DNA from: JAPLST01 sp964397565
Lineage (GTDB): Bacteria; Auribacterota; UBA3054; JAPLST01
Direction: 5' to 3'
DNA length: 64,000 bases
Assembly: GCA_964397565.1 (NCBI GenBank)
Contig: CAYNJC010000024.1
Span: 1 to 64,000 of the forward strand
A model generated the notes under the pieces. That model did no database searches, had not been told where the DNA came from, and saw only the letters and a program-made list of their open reading frames with translations. Positions 17,511 through 26,544 of this stretch are shown piece after piece; position 1 is the first letter of the stretch, and every line of letters begins with the position of its first letter. Made by a program: the position numbers and the translations under genes.

Positions 17511-17616
17511 TGTTGCAAAGATAGAGCCTACAATAGCAAGCATGAGAAGGCTTTTCATAGGTGATTTCAGCATGACTCACTCACATCAAAACCATCTATC
17601 AACGATCTACCGCCGC

Positions 17617-18447
17617 TTATTCCAGCGGCGTGTCTTCGGCGGCGCTGGCGGCCACCGTGCGCATGTCGCGCCCGAGCAGGACGCCGCGCTGGCTCGTTTC
17701 CACAAAGGTGATGAACTCCTCGACCTCGGGCAACAACGGCACTTTTTCGCGGACCTCATCCAGCGCTTTCTTGACACTGCGCCGGCCGCGAAAGAATACT
17801 TTGTGTACCAGCCGCAGCGCATTGATCGTCGCCGCCGGGAAATTGCGCCGCCGCAAGGCCACCACATTGACGCCGGCAATCGCGCCGTTGCGGCCATTGA
17901 CAATCATGAACGGCGGCAAATCTTTCGAGATGGCCGAGATGCCCCACATCATGGCGAAGCGGCCAATCCGGCAGAACTGGCGCACGGCCGTCAAGCCGGA
18001 AATGAAGCAGCCGTCGTGCACTTCGACATAGCCGGCCATCAGCGCGCAATTGGCCATGATGACTTGGTTGCCGATGATGCAATTATGGCCGACATGCGAG
18101 TTGGCCATGAAGAAATTGTCATTGCCAATCACGGTTTCGGTATCGGCCTTGGTGCCAACGTGGACGGTGACGCCCTCGCGGAAAAAGTTGCCATCGCCGA
18201 TGCGCAAATACGAGAGCGTGCCGAAGGCAAAGCCGAAATCCTGGGGCTCGGCGCCAAGGCAGACCTGCGGATAAATGAGGTTGCGCGCGCCGATGGTCGT
18301 GTGGCCCGTGATGCAGGCCTGGCCGAGCAGGCGGGTCTGGCTGCCGATCGTCACGTGCGGGCCGATGAGGCAGAGCGGGCCGATGACGGCGTCATCGGCG
18401 ATCTGCGCGTGCGGATCTACAACAGCGGTCGGATGGATGTCAGGCAT
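17617..18447 (-). CDS. LpxA-like UDP-N-acetylglucosamine acyltransferase paralogue
   Basis: 276 aa hexapeptide-repeat (left-handed beta-helix) acyltransferase: many I-G-x4 turns in the first 180 residues and a helical C-terminus (AATINALRLVHKVF). The catalytic His region NSHVGHNC (His118, His121) matches E. coli LpxA His122/His125. By hand alignment, E. coli His144 is Tyr140 and His160 is Arg156 (AVRQFC). The canonical lpxA is at 47412-48191 in the lipid A operon; this copy stands alone. It may acylate a different nucleotide sugar or use a different chain; alternatively a redundant LpxA. Confidence 0.8.
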   Translation of the reverse strand: MPDIHPTAVVDPHAQIADDAVIGPLCLIGPHVTIGSQTRLLGQACITGHTTIGARNLIYPQVCLGAEPQDFGFAFGTLSYLRIGDGNFFREGVTVHVGTKADTETVIGNDNFFMANSHVGHNCIIGNQVIMANCALMAGYVEVHDGCFISGLTAVRQFCRIGRFAMMWGISAISKDLPPFMIVNGRNGAIAGVNVVALRRRNFPAATINALRLVHKVFFRGRRSVKKALDEVREKVPLLPEVEEFITFVETSQRGVLLGRDMRTVAASAAEDTPLE

Positions 18448-18464
18448 AAAGGTGCTCGTAGTGA

Positions 18465-18493
18465 TTGACAGACAGACGCGGATTGACTATGAT
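18465..18493 (+). promoter_or_regulatory. Promoter of tRNA-Ser
   Basis: TTGACA (18465-18470), 17-base spacer, TATGAT (18488-18493). The expected start near 18500 is about 20 bases before the tRNA 5' end. Confidence 0.8.
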
Positions 18494-18519
18494 ACAGTTT
18501 GCAGTCCACAGGCCAGCCA

Positions 18520-18609
18520 GGAGGGATGGCAGAGTGGTCGAATGCGTCGGTTTTGAAAACCGATTTGGGCGCAAGCTCAACGGGGGTTCGAATCCCTCTC
18601 CCTCCGCCA
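18520..18609 (+). tRNA. tRNA-Ser (anticodon TGA)
   Basis: Acceptor GGAGGGA (18520-18526) pairs with TCCCTCC (18599-18605), then discriminator G and an encoded CCA (18607-18609). The anticodon arm is TCGGT-TTTGAAA-ACCGA, giving anticodon TGA (reads UCA and other UCN codons). A long variable arm (GGGCGCAAGCTC region) and the T arm GGGGG-TTCGAAT-CCCTC confirm a class II serine tRNA. Confidence 0.96.
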
Positions 18610-18786
18610 CATTCGGTACGTCGATGATTGGTAATCGGTGTGTCGGTGTCTGCAACTGAAAACCAGAATCCGAAAACTGAAAACCGAAAACCAGCCCAGC
18701 AGCAGCATTCGCCGCATGGAAGCGGCTCCGATCCACGCCGCTGGCGCGACTGGCCCACACCCAGCATTCTTTGCAGCAAGGGATGT
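18610..18786. other. Short intergenic region after tRNA-Ser
   Basis: Contains an A-rich direct repeat (GAAAACCAGAATCC / GAAAACTGAAAACC, about 18656-18690) between tRNA-Ser and the convergent MTHFR-like gene. No gene or clear terminator is seen. Confidence 0.3.
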
Positions 18787-19575
18787 TCACAGGGCCAGCA
18801 CTTCGTTGACTTGCTTCTTCATGCCAAGGAAGGCAGCGTAGACGCCGAAAGTCGGATAGGCGCTGCGCAACGCGCGCAAATTCACCAGCGGATCGTAATT
18901 CAAATCTTCGGGCGGCAGCTCATAGCCGACGCAATTGGCAACCAGGTCAATCCGCTTGGTCATCCAGGCTTCGACGAAGACCGGCAACGTCAGGCGTTGG
19001 AGCCAGTCCACATTTTCATGGCGGCGAATGACCGGCTGGGTGATGACAAAGGCGGCGCCGGCATCCAGTTTGCGTTTCAACTTTTCGCGCTCGCTGTGCT
19101 GCGGCTCGTAGTGATTAAATGCCACGCCATGCACAAACTGGCCGGGATATTCGCGGTTAATATAGCAGATCAACTCGACCGAGGTGATCGTCTGCACGCC
19201 GCTGATACCGAGTTCGGCGGGCTCGAGGCGGTGCAGCCGGTCATTGCCGTCGCCGCTGACGACCAGCAGATATTTCAGGCCGCGCTCCGCCATGGCGCGC
19301 AGCATGCGATCGAGATCAACCTTGCGGTGAAACGTGTTGAGATGAATCAGCAGGCGTTCGGGCTTGGTCTCGACGCCGGTTGTTTCAATCGTGTCGAGCG
19401 CTTCAAAGCTGAGCATGCCGACCGGATTGTCGGTGATGCAAATGACAAAATCGTGGGCCAGCGAGGCGTTGTATTTCTCGGTGAATTTCGCCAAATCGCC
19501 TTCGATATCCTCGCTGTCCTGCTTGGGGGTCAGGACTTCATTCAAGTAGCGTTTTGGTTCCAACCAATCTTTCAC
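18787..19575 (-). CDS. Methylenetetrahydrofolate reductase (MetF) family protein
   Basis: 262 aa TIM-barrel flavoprotein of the MTHFR family, by FVICITDNPVGML, LLVVSGDGNDR, the HGVAFNHYEP segment (position of the family's VAxYPE-like loop) and KLDAGAAFVITQPV, which is highly characteristic. It may reduce 5,10-methylene-THF to 5-methyl-THF for methionine synthesis or C1 metabolism. Sequence is divergent from E. coli MetF, and the N-terminus lacks the usual FE(F/I)xPP strand, so a variant role is possible. It lies 17 bases after trxB at the end of the nusA operon. Confidence 0.75.
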   Translation of the reverse strand: MKDWLEPKRYLNEVLTPKQDSEDIEGDLAKFTEKYNASLAHDFVICITDNPVGMLSFEALDTIETTGVETKPERLLIHLNTFHRKVDLDRMLRAMAERGLKYLLVVSGDGNDRLHRLEPAELGISGVQTITSVELICYINREYPGQFVHGVAFNHYEPQHSEREKLKRKLDAGAAFVITQPVIRRHENVDWLQRLTLPVFVEAWMTKRIDLVANCVGYELPPEDLNYDPLVNLRALRSAYPTFGVYAAFLGMKKQVNEVLAL

Positions 19576-19592
19576 TGGGCGATCTCCATTGT

Positions 19593-20528
19593 TTAGGAAG
19601 GTGATAATGATTCAAGATAGCGTTGGGCATCTAGCGCGGCCGTGCAGCCAGTGCCGGCGGCGGTGACGGCTTGTTTGTAAATCGGGTCCATGACATCGCC
19701 GCAGGCGAACAAGCCAGGCGTGCGTGTCGCGGTCGAGCCGGCGTGGACGGTGACAAAACCATTCTGGTCGAGGTCGGCGAGGTCTTTGACGAGGGCGCTT
19801 TGCGGCTCGTGGCCGATGGCGACAAAAATGCCATCGCAGGCGATGCGCTCGGTCGCGCCAGTCTCGGTGTGTTTGAGGAGCGCACCCTGCACGGTCGTCT
19901 CACCGAAAATTTCTTCAATGGCATACGGCACCCGCCATGTGATCTTTGGATTGGCGCGGGCTTTTTCCACTTCAATCGGTGCGGCGCGGAAATAGTCGCG
20001 CCGATGTACGATAGTGACGGTGCTGGCGAAGCGCGTCAGGAACGCGGCGTCCTCCATGGCGGTATTGCCGCCGCCGACCACCAGCACATGTTTGCCGCGG
20101 AAAAACGCGCCGTCACACGTGGCGCAGCCGGAAACGCCGCGGCCATAATACTTCTGCTCGGAAGGAATCGGCAAGCGGCGCGCCTCGGCGCCGGTGGCAA
20201 GAATGACACTGGCGCTTTCGTACGTACCGCTGGGCGCCTGCACCTGGAAGTGGTCGCCGTCGTGCGTGACGCGCTCGACTTCCTCGGTCAGCAGACGGGT
20301 CTCGAAGCGCTCGGCCTGCTGGCGGAAGAGCTGCATCAGTTCAGCGCCGCTGATCGTGACGGGGAAGCCGGGGTAGTTCTCGACTTCGTGCGAGACGACC
20401 AGCTGTCCGCCGGGGACGCGACCTTCAAACAAAATCGGGCGCAGCAGGGCGCGGGCGGTGTAAATCGCCGCCGTGTAGCCGGCCGGCCCGGAACCAATGA
20501 TGATGACAGTTTCCATGGCAGTGCTCAC
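19593..20528 (-). CDS. trxB: Thioredoxin reductase
   Basis: 311 aa low-molecular-weight NADPH:thioredoxin reductase. It has FAD-binding GSGPAG (13-18), the redox disulfide GCATCDG (Cys135, Cys138), NADPH-binding VVGGGNTAMEDA, and the C-terminal FACGDVMDPIYKQA. Cytosolic; supplies electrons to thioredoxin. Its start overlaps the nrnA stop by four bases, so it is translationally coupled. Confidence 0.96.
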   Translation of the reverse strand: MSTAMETVIIIGSGPAGYTAAIYTARALLRPILFEGRVPGGQLVVSHEVENYPGFPVTISGAELMQLFRQQAERFETRLLTEEVERVTHDGDHFQVQAPSGTYESASVILATGAEARRLPIPSEQKYYGRGVSGCATCDGAFFRGKHVLVVGGGNTAMEDAAFLTRFASTVTIVHRRDYFRAAPIEVEKARANPKITWRVPYAIEEIFGETTVQGALLKHTETGATERIACDGIFVAIGHEPQSALVKDLADLDQNGFVTVHAGSTATRTPGLFACGDVMDPIYKQAVTAAGTGCTAALDAQRYLESLSPS

Positions 20529-21514
20529 GTGGTCGGTTGATACTGCTCAATGTAGCGCGAGAACGCGGCGCGGAAGCGTGGCAGGAATGTGGCCAGCGGC
20601 TCCTTGACGACCGCGCCCGAGGCGCAGACATGGCCGCCGCCGCCGAATGCGCACGCCAGCGGATTGACATTCACCGCGCTGGACTTCGAGCGCAAGCTGA
20701 TGCGGACATGCCCGCTTTCGGGCAGTTCCATCAAGGTTGCCGCGATGAGGGCGGAATCGAGCGAGCGTGGGTAGTTGACAAAGTCCTCGACGTCCAAACT
20801 AGTGGCATTGTAGCGTTGGAGCGTGTCTTTGGTCAGATACATGAAGGCGCCCGCGCCATTGTTGGTCAGCTCGAGGGTGGCGAGGGCTTCGCGCAGAAGA
20901 TGCAATTGCGTGACGGGCACACTGTTGTAAACGTGTGATGAGATCGCGGCGATATCCAAACCGGTTTCGAGCAGCACGCGGGCAATATCGAAGGTGCGTG
21001 GCGTGGTGTTTTGATAGGTGAAGTTGCCGGTGTCGGTGATAATCGCCGTGTACAAGGCGGCGGCGATGGGCGCGCTGATCGGCGTCGGCAATGCGCGCAG
21101 CAGGTCGTACACGATGCAGGCGGCGGCGCTTTCACGCGAGTTGGTGCACGCGAACGTGGCGCTGGTAGCCACCGGCAGATGGTGGTCAATGATCAAGGTG
21201 GGCACGCCGGCGACAAAGGCGGCGGGATCAATGGCGGCGCGCTCGGTCGTGGCGGTGTCGAGCAAGACGAGCAAGTCAAATGCGGAAAAATCGTTGTGCA
21301 GTGGGGGAGTGATGAGCGGCTCAAGGAAGCGATAGCGGGCGGGCGCTGCTTCCGCGGACCACGCCTGCACGGCGGTGCCGTGCGCGCGCAGGCCGAGCGT
21401 GAGGGCGATCATTGAGCCAACGCAATCGCCGTCGGGCCGCACGTGCCCAAGAATCAGGATGCGTGCGGCGGTACGCAGCAGTTGAACAGTGGCAGTGAGG
21501 TCAAGGGATTGCAT
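20525..21514 (-). CDS. nrnA: DHH/DHHA1 phosphoesterase, NrnA-like oligoribonuclease/pAp phosphatase
   Basis: About 329 aa. DHH domain motifs: RPDGDCVGS, LLDTATTER, IIDHHLP; DHHA1 motif FGGGGHVCASGA near the C-terminus. This is the NrnA family that degrades short oligoribonucleotides and dephosphorylates pAp, often near rbfA/infB. The ATG at 21514 is chosen because it lies 13 bases after rbfA; a longer frame to 21598 runs back into rbfA with a low-complexity N-terminus. Some homologues hydrolyse c-di-AMP or pApA, relevant since cdaA is 7 kb away, but that cannot be decided here. Confidence 0.88.
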   Translation of the reverse strand: MQSLDLTATVQLLRTAARILILGHVRPDGDCVGSMIALTLGLRAHGTAVQAWSAEAAPARYRFLEPLITPPLHNDFSAFDLLVLLDTATTERAAIDPAAFVAGVPTLIIDHHLPVATSATFACTNSRESAAACIVYDLLRALPTPISAPIAAALYTAIITDTGNFTYQNTTPRTFDIARVLLETGLDIAAISSHVYNSVPVTQLHLLREALATLELTNNGAGAFMYLTKDTLQRYNATSLDVEDFVNYPRSLDSALIAATLMELPESGHVRISLRSKSSAVNVNPLACAFGGGGHVCASGAVVKEPLATFLPRFRAAFSRYIEQYQPTT

Positions 21515-21527
21515 GGCGCCGCGGTCG

Positions 21528-21896
21528 TCACTGCGGCGGCGCGGCCGGGTGATCGTCGTGGTTGAGCTTGTTGAGCAGGGTGTCGATGCGCAGCGCACGT
21601 TTCAGTTCCTCATCGATTTCAAAAATGAGTTCGGGGGTGTAACGCATGCGCACGGCGTGGGCCAGTTTGGCGCGCACAAACGGCTGGGCATGGCGCAAGC
21701 GCTGGATGGCGCGCTGTTCCTGCTGCTCGTCGCCCAAGACGGTGAAGAACACGCGCGCATGCTGCATATCTTTGCTGACCACGACGCGTGACAACGTGAC
21801 CCAGCCCAACGAGGCATGGGTGAACTCGCGCTCGATGATGACACTGAGCGCGCGTTTCACCACTTCATTCAATCGGACAACGCGTTCGACACTCAT
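21528..21896 (-). CDS. rbfA: Ribosome-binding factor A
   Basis: 122 aa, single KH-like domain protein maturing the 30S subunit (16S 5' end). Family features: RVVRLNEVVKRALSVIIEREF, LGWVTLSRVVVSKDMQHARVFFTVLG and MRYTPELIFEIDEELKRALRIDTLL. It lies 14 bases after infB, the classical infB-rbfA order. Confidence 0.93.
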   Translation of the reverse strand: MSVERVVRLNEVVKRALSVIIEREFTHASLGWVTLSRVVVSKDMQHARVFFTVLGDEQQEQRAIQRLRHAQPFVRAKLAHAVRMRYTPELIFEIDEELKRALRIDTLLNKLNHDDHPAAPPQ

Positions 21897-21910
21897 AGGA
21901 GCAGACGGGC

Positions 21911-24871
21911 TTAGCGTTGCGTCTCCGGCAGCTCCGGCAATTCGCGTTCGAGCTTGTAGGCGCGAATGCGATCACCGGCCTGGACGTCTTTGAAGTCGCG
22001 CAGCAAGATGCCGCATTCAAAGCCGGCGCGCATCTCGCGCACTTCATCCTTGATATGCCGCAAGGAATGGATTTCGCCGTCGAACAGTTGCTGTTCACCG
22101 CGGAAAACCCGGACGCGATTGCTGCGCTGGATCGTGCCGCTGACGACATGGCAGCCCGCCACCATGCCAGCCGAGAGCTCGAAGACTTGGCGCACATCGG
22201 CGACGCCGGTCTCGACGTCCTTGAACTTCGGTTCGAGCAGGCCCAGCAGGGCGCGTTGCAGCTCTTCGCCGACATGGTAGATGACATCGTAGGACTGAAT
22301 GTCCACGCCTTCGTTCTTGGCCAGCGTGCGCGCACTTTCCGGCACATCGACGCGGAAGGCGACGATGATGGCATTGCTGGCCGACGCCAGCATCACGTCG
22401 CTTTCGCTGACATCGCCCGCGCCGGTGTGCAACACGGTGATGCGCACCTCGCCGCTGGCAATGCGCTCGACGACGCCGCGCAACGCCTCGGTCGTGCCCT
22501 GAGTGTCAGCCTTGATAATGATCGGCAGCTCTTTGACTGCCTGGGTAGCCATCCGGTGATGGAAGCTTTCGAGGGTGAGTTTTTGGGTATCGACATGGCG
22601 CTTACGCTGTTCATCAACGCGCCGCTCATCGACCAGGTCGCGCGCGTGGCGCTCGCTGGTGGCGACGCGGAAGACGGAGCCGGGTGCCGGCAGTTCACTG
22701 AAGCCGAGGACTTGGACCGGCATGCTCGGCCCGGCTTCTTCGACGGCTTCGCTGCGGTAGTTCAGCAACGCGCGGGCACGCGCAAAGCAAGTGTTGCAGA
22801 CCAGCGCGTCACCGCGCCGGAGCGTGCCTTCCTGCACCAACAGCGTCACGGTCGTGCCCTTGGTGGCATCCATGACGGACTCGATAATCACACCGCTGGC
22901 GGGCACATCCGCGCGCGCCTTCAGCTCCAGCACTTCGGCTTGCAGGCAGATCATTTCGAGCAGATGATCAAGGCCGTCCTTGGTCACGGCGGAGACACGG
23001 CAACAGATTGTTTCTCCACCCCAGTCTTCGGGTGTCAAGCCGCGGTCGGCCAACTGCGAGAAAATCCGGTCAGGATTGGCAGCCGGCAAATCCATCTTGT
23101 TGATAGCGATCATAATCGGCACACCGGCCGCTTTGGCGTGGTCCAACGCCTCGAGTGATTGGGGCATCAGGCCGTCATCGGCGGCGACGACCAGGACGGC
23201 GATGTCGGTCACCCGCGCGCCGCGCGCGCGCATCGAGGTAAAGGCCTCGTGGCCGGGTGTGTCAATGAAGGTGATCGTGCCAAAGGAGCCGGTGGCTTCA
23301 TAGGCGCCGATGTGCTGGGTAATGCCGCCGGATTCACCGCCGGCGACATTCGTCTGGCGGATGGCATCCAGCAACGACGTTTTGCCGTGATCGACGTGGC
23401 CCATGAAGGTCACCACGGGCGGCCGCGACGGCGCATCGGCATCATCGTACTGTTCCTCGCGCTGTTCGTTGAAAGCGAAATCCTCGAGCGTTTCGCCTGC
23501 CTCGGCGAACGAAATCTCCAAGTGTAAATCGAGCGCCAGCAGCTCGACCGTTTCCTGGTCCAGCGCCTGGTTGATCGTGGCCATGATGTTGTGTTTCATC
23601 AAGGTGCTGACGATATCACCGACTTTGACGCCGGTTTCCGAGGAAAAATCACGCACGGTAATGGGCACGTCCAGTACAATGCCCTTCTGTTGCTGCAACG
23701 GTTTCTGCCCGGGCCGCACGCCGTGCTTGCGCTTACGAAATTGGCGCATGGATGCGGCGCGCTTGGCGGTGGCAACGGCCCGGTCGGCCAGAATTTGGCG
23801 CAAGGGCGCGCTGGACGACAAGCGCGGGCGGTTGATCAGATCGTCAATATTATCAACGCCGCCGAAGTGTGGCTTGAGCTTCTTTTTCTGGGCATCATCG
23901 GCGGGCGGCTCGACGCGCGGCTCGACGCGCGGCTCCGGACGCGACTCGACGCGGACGCGCTTGGTCAGGGTCTGGGATTGCGCCATTTCAAGTGCCGACT
24001 TGATCTCTTCTTCGCGCGTAGAGAGCTTCTTGATGCGGTCGAGCGGCACCATGTCGAGCGATTTTTCCGGTTTGGCCTTGGCGGGCGTGTGCTTGACCGG
24101 CTTGCCTGGCTTGGCATGCTTGGCGGGCGCGATCGGCGCGGCCGGCTTCTTCACGGCCAGCGCGGGCGCGGGCTTGAGTGGCGCGGGCGGCGGCGCCGCT
24201 TTGATCATCTGCGCCATGGTTGCTTTGGTCAGCGTCGGTCGCGTACTTGGGCGTGCGTGGAGCGGGCCTTCCGGCGTGCTGGTGGGCGGCGGCGTGGCGG
24301 CGGGCGGCTCGGGGGCCAGCGCAGCCGGCGGCGCAGCGGCAGCAGCAGCAGCAGTGCGGGTGCCAGGCTTCGGTGGTGTGAGGGTTGGCCGTGCGCCCTT
24401 CTTGGTTGCGGTATGCGCTGCGTCACGGTGCGGGCGTTCTGCTGCGTGGGCGTGGACGGCGTCCTCTTTCTGCTTCTGTGCGTCGTCGCGCTGTGCTTGG
24501 GCACGTGCCGCCTCATCGTGGGCACGCTGATGTTCCGCTTTCTTCTGTTCCTTGCGCTGCTGCTCCTGCGTTTTCTTATCCGTCTTGTCCTCCGCTTCCT
24601 TGCGCTTGCGTTCGCTGTCTTGCGTGCGTTTGTCGGCGGCACGCTGTTCGACCGCTTTTTTCGAGCGTTCCTGGCGGCGGGCGGCTTCCTTTTTGCGCTT
24701 GTCCTCTTTTTTTGCGATGATAAGGGCCGGCATGCTCTTAAGCGCCTGCTGTGCATAGTGCAGCGACACTTCATCCATGTCGCCGCGGCAGATGCAGCCG
24801 ATTGTCTTCAGATATGTCTTGACGTCACCGCTGCTAGTGCCGAGCTGTTCAGCCAGTTCCAAAACCCGCAT
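21911..24871 (-). CDS. infB: Translation initiation factor IF-2
   Basis: 986 aa GTPase that brings initiator tRNA to the 30S subunit. The N-terminal IF2_N-like element (LAEQLGTSSGDVKTYLKTIG) is followed by a long Lys/Glu/Ala/Pro-rich linker (residues ~60-340). The G domain has GHVDHGKTSLLDAIR, DTPGHEAF and NKMDLP; domains II-IV end in the RAYKLERELPEL region. The length is long owing to the charged linker, which is often variable. Lies 22 bases downstream of nusA. Confidence 0.97.
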   Translation of the reverse strand: MRVLELAEQLGTSSGDVKTYLKTIGCICRGDMDEVSLHYAQQALKSMPALIIAKKEDKRKKEAARRQERSKKAVEQRAADKRTQDSERKRKEAEDKTDKKTQEQQRKEQKKAEHQRAHDEAARAQAQRDDAQKQKEDAVHAHAAERPHRDAAHTATKKGARPTLTPPKPGTRTAAAAAAAPPAALAPEPPAATPPPTSTPEGPLHARPSTRPTLTKATMAQMIKAAPPPAPLKPAPALAVKKPAAPIAPAKHAKPGKPVKHTPAKAKPEKSLDMVPLDRIKKLSTREEEIKSALEMAQSQTLTKRVRVESRPEPRVEPRVEPPADDAQKKKLKPHFGGVDNIDDLINRPRLSSSAPLRQILADRAVATAKRAASMRQFRKRKHGVRPGQKPLQQQKGIVLDVPITVRDFSSETGVKVGDIVSTLMKHNIMATINQALDQETVELLALDLHLEISFAEAGETLEDFAFNEQREEQYDDADAPSRPPVVTFMGHVDHGKTSLLDAIRQTNVAGGESGGITQHIGAYEATGSFGTITFIDTPGHEAFTSMRARGARVTDIAVLVVAADDGLMPQSLEALDHAKAAGVPIMIAINKMDLPAANPDRIFSQLADRGLTPEDWGGETICCRVSAVTKDGLDHLLEMICLQAEVLELKARADVPASGVIIESVMDATKGTTVTLLVQEGTLRRGDALVCNTCFARARALLNYRSEAVEEAGPSMPVQVLGFSELPAPGSVFRVATSERHARDLVDERRVDEQRKRHVDTQKLTLESFHHRMATQAVKELPIIIKADTQGTTEALRGVVERIASGEVRITVLHTGAGDVSESDVMLASASNAIIVAFRVDVPESARTLAKNEGVDIQSYDVIYHVGEELQRALLGLLEPKFKDVETGVADVRQVFELSAGMVAGCHVVSGTIQRSNRVRVFRGEQQLFDGEIHSLRHIKDEVREMRAGFECGILLRDFKDVQAGDRIRAYKLERELPELPETQR

Positions 24872-24893
24872 GCTGCCTCATTCTGTCACAAGG

Positions 24894-26330
24894 TTAAACC
24901 GCCGCCGGGGTGGCCGGCAAGGCGCGCGCCGCGTCGAGCAACGCGGTCGCGTTTGCATCGCCGATGTCCGGCATAGCGCTGATGGTGGCGGCATCGGATG
25001 CCAGCAGCTCATCAACGTTAGTGACACCGTGTTCGATCAACGACTTGGCAATTTCCGCAGTCATGCCGGGCACAATACTGAGCGAACGTGCCGCGGGCGT
25101 GTCGCCGGTCTGCAGACTTTCCAAGGAGTGGAAAATGGTGGCAACCCGTTCCTTGGCATTGCGCGGGCGCCGTTCCGGGCGGGCGGCCTGCTTGCCGAAC
25201 AGGGCGACGGCGGTCGGCTTGACATCGACCGGTGCCAATTCGACGCCGTGCTCGCGGGCGACGCGATCCGCCTCGGATTGCCGCACCACGTCCACCTTCC
25301 ACTGCGTCAACTTGCTGGTCAGACGAATATTCTGGCCGGATTTGCCAATTGCCAAGGAAAGCTGGTCATCCGGCACCACCACCAGAATGCGCTCGCTTTC
25401 CGGATCGGCAAAACAGCGCGCCAGCTCGACCGGCGCCAGCGAGTTGGCGACGAATTCCTCGATGTTCTCACTCCAGCGCACAATGTCAATTTTCTCGCCG
25501 CCGATCTCTTGCACGATGTTCTTGACGCGCGAGCCGCGAATGCCGACGCACGCGCCGACACTGTCAATCTTGGGGTCGTGGGAAATGACGGCGATCTTGG
25601 TGCGGAAGCCGGGCTCGCGCGCAATCGCCTTGATCTCGACAATCCCATCGTAAATCTCAGGAACTTCCGTCTCGAACAGGCGGCGCACCAGGCCGGCATG
25701 CGCGCGCGACAAAATCACGCGCGGGACGCGGCCTTCCTCAGTGTCCTTGACGTCCTTGACCACCGCGCGGACATGATCGCCGGGGCGATAGCGTTCGGTC
25801 GGCGATTGCTCGGTCTTAGGCAGATGGGCCTCGGTCCGGCCGAGATCAATAATCAACGTGCCGCGCTCAATGCGCGAGACCGTGCCATGCACCAGCTCGC
25901 CGATGCGGCTGACATACTCGCCCAGGACTTTTTCGCGCTCAGCTTCGCGCATGCGCTGGATGATGACCTGCTTCGCGGTCTGCGCCGAGATGCGGCCGAA
26001 ATCCTCGACACTGAGCACAATGCGCACGACCGTGTTGGGCTGCGCGTCGCGCAGATACTTGCGGACGGCCTTGAGATGCCACCAACTGATGGGCGGCTGG
26101 CCTTCTTCCACGACCGGGCCGGCCTCATCGTTGGGCACGACCAGCACATCGCTGTAAGCGGTAATCGCGCCGGAAACCGGGTCCAACGTGACCTGCACGT
26201 CGGGCGGCAGCCCTTCGACTTTGCGCGCCGCCGTGGCGATCGCCTCTTGGACGGCTTCAATAACCGTCCCGCGATCCAAGCCGCGATCTTTTTCCAAAAA
26301 CTCAATAATAGACAGCAACTCGCCTTTCAT
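24894..26330 (-). CDS. nusA: Transcription termination/antitermination factor NusA
   Basis: 478 aa RNA-polymerase-associated factor. It has an N-terminal domain (LDRGTVIEAVQEAIATAARK), an S1 domain (LVHGTVSRIERGTLIIDLG), KH1/KH2 with CVGIRGSRVKNIVQEI and AIGKSGQNIRLTSKLT, and a C-terminal helix-hairpin-helix-like repeat (MPDIGDANATALLDAAR). A good Shine-Dalgarno (AGGAG) precedes ATG 26330. The gene usually found upstream, rimP, is absent: the next gene upstream is a sugar transferase. An intrinsic terminator lies between the promoter and this gene. Confidence 0.96.
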   Translation of the reverse strand: MKGELLSIIEFLEKDRGLDRGTVIEAVQEAIATAARKVEGLPPDVQVTLDPVSGAITAYSDVLVVPNDEAGPVVEEGQPPISWWHLKAVRKYLRDAQPNTVVRIVLSVEDFGRISAQTAKQVIIQRMREAEREKVLGEYVSRIGELVHGTVSRIERGTLIIDLGRTEAHLPKTEQSPTERYRPGDHVRAVVKDVKDTEEGRVPRVILSRAHAGLVRRLFETEVPEIYDGIVEIKAIAREPGFRTKIAVISHDPKIDSVGACVGIRGSRVKNIVQEIGGEKIDIVRWSENIEEFVANSLAPVELARCFADPESERILVVVPDDQLSLAIGKSGQNIRLTSKLTQWKVDVVRQSEADRVAREHGVELAPVDVKPTAVALFGKQAARPERRPRNAKERVATIFHSLESLQTGDTPAARSLSIVPGMTAEIAKSLIEHGVTNVDELLASDAATISAMPDIGDANATALLDAARALPATPAAV

Positions 26331-26392
26331 GCGTTGCTCCTGCGTTCAACGATGCGTGCGGACACCTGCACTGCGCAGGCGGCACGATTAAC

Positions 26393-26416
26393 AAAAAAAG
26401 CGGGCTGTGAACCCGC
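26393..26416 (-). terminator. Intrinsic terminator in the nusA leader (candidate attenuator)
   Basis: Minus strand: GCGGG-TTCACAG-CCCGC hairpin (26400-26416) immediately followed by seven T (26393-26399). It lies about 40-55 bases downstream of the nusA promoter's expected start and about 60 bases upstream of the nusA ATG. Just before it, GTGAA (about 26418-26424) could pair with TTCAC of the terminator loop, and CGGCAC/GTGCCG forms another small hairpin, giving possible alternative folds. Confidence 0.75.
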
Positions 26417-26459
26417 CTTTTCACCGGCACGGTGCCGAGCAAAAAAACGATACTAAAGA

Positions 26460-26488
26460 AGTATAGCAAACCCGCCCCGCTTTGTCAA
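26460..26488 (-). promoter_or_regulatory. Promoter of nusA-infB operon
   Basis: Minus strand TTGACA (26483-26488), 17-base spacer, TATACT (26460-26465), with an upstream TGC extended -10. Expected start near 26453. The only readable promoter before nusA, and it lies upstream of the leader terminator. Confidence 0.85.
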
Positions 26489-26544
26489 ACAGCCCCGCAA
26501 CAGCCCCACAATGTCCCTGAAACGTCGAATGTCGAACCCTGGCA

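Noticed and set aside
24777..26456. 559-codon plus-strand open frame opposite nusA
   Set aside because: It is the antisense shadow of nusA in high-GC DNA: no ribosome site, no family motifs, and it crosses the nusA promoter and terminator.
26331..26544. rimP upstream of nusA
   Set aside because: The interval is only about 210 bases, contains a promoter and terminator, and has no suitable frame.
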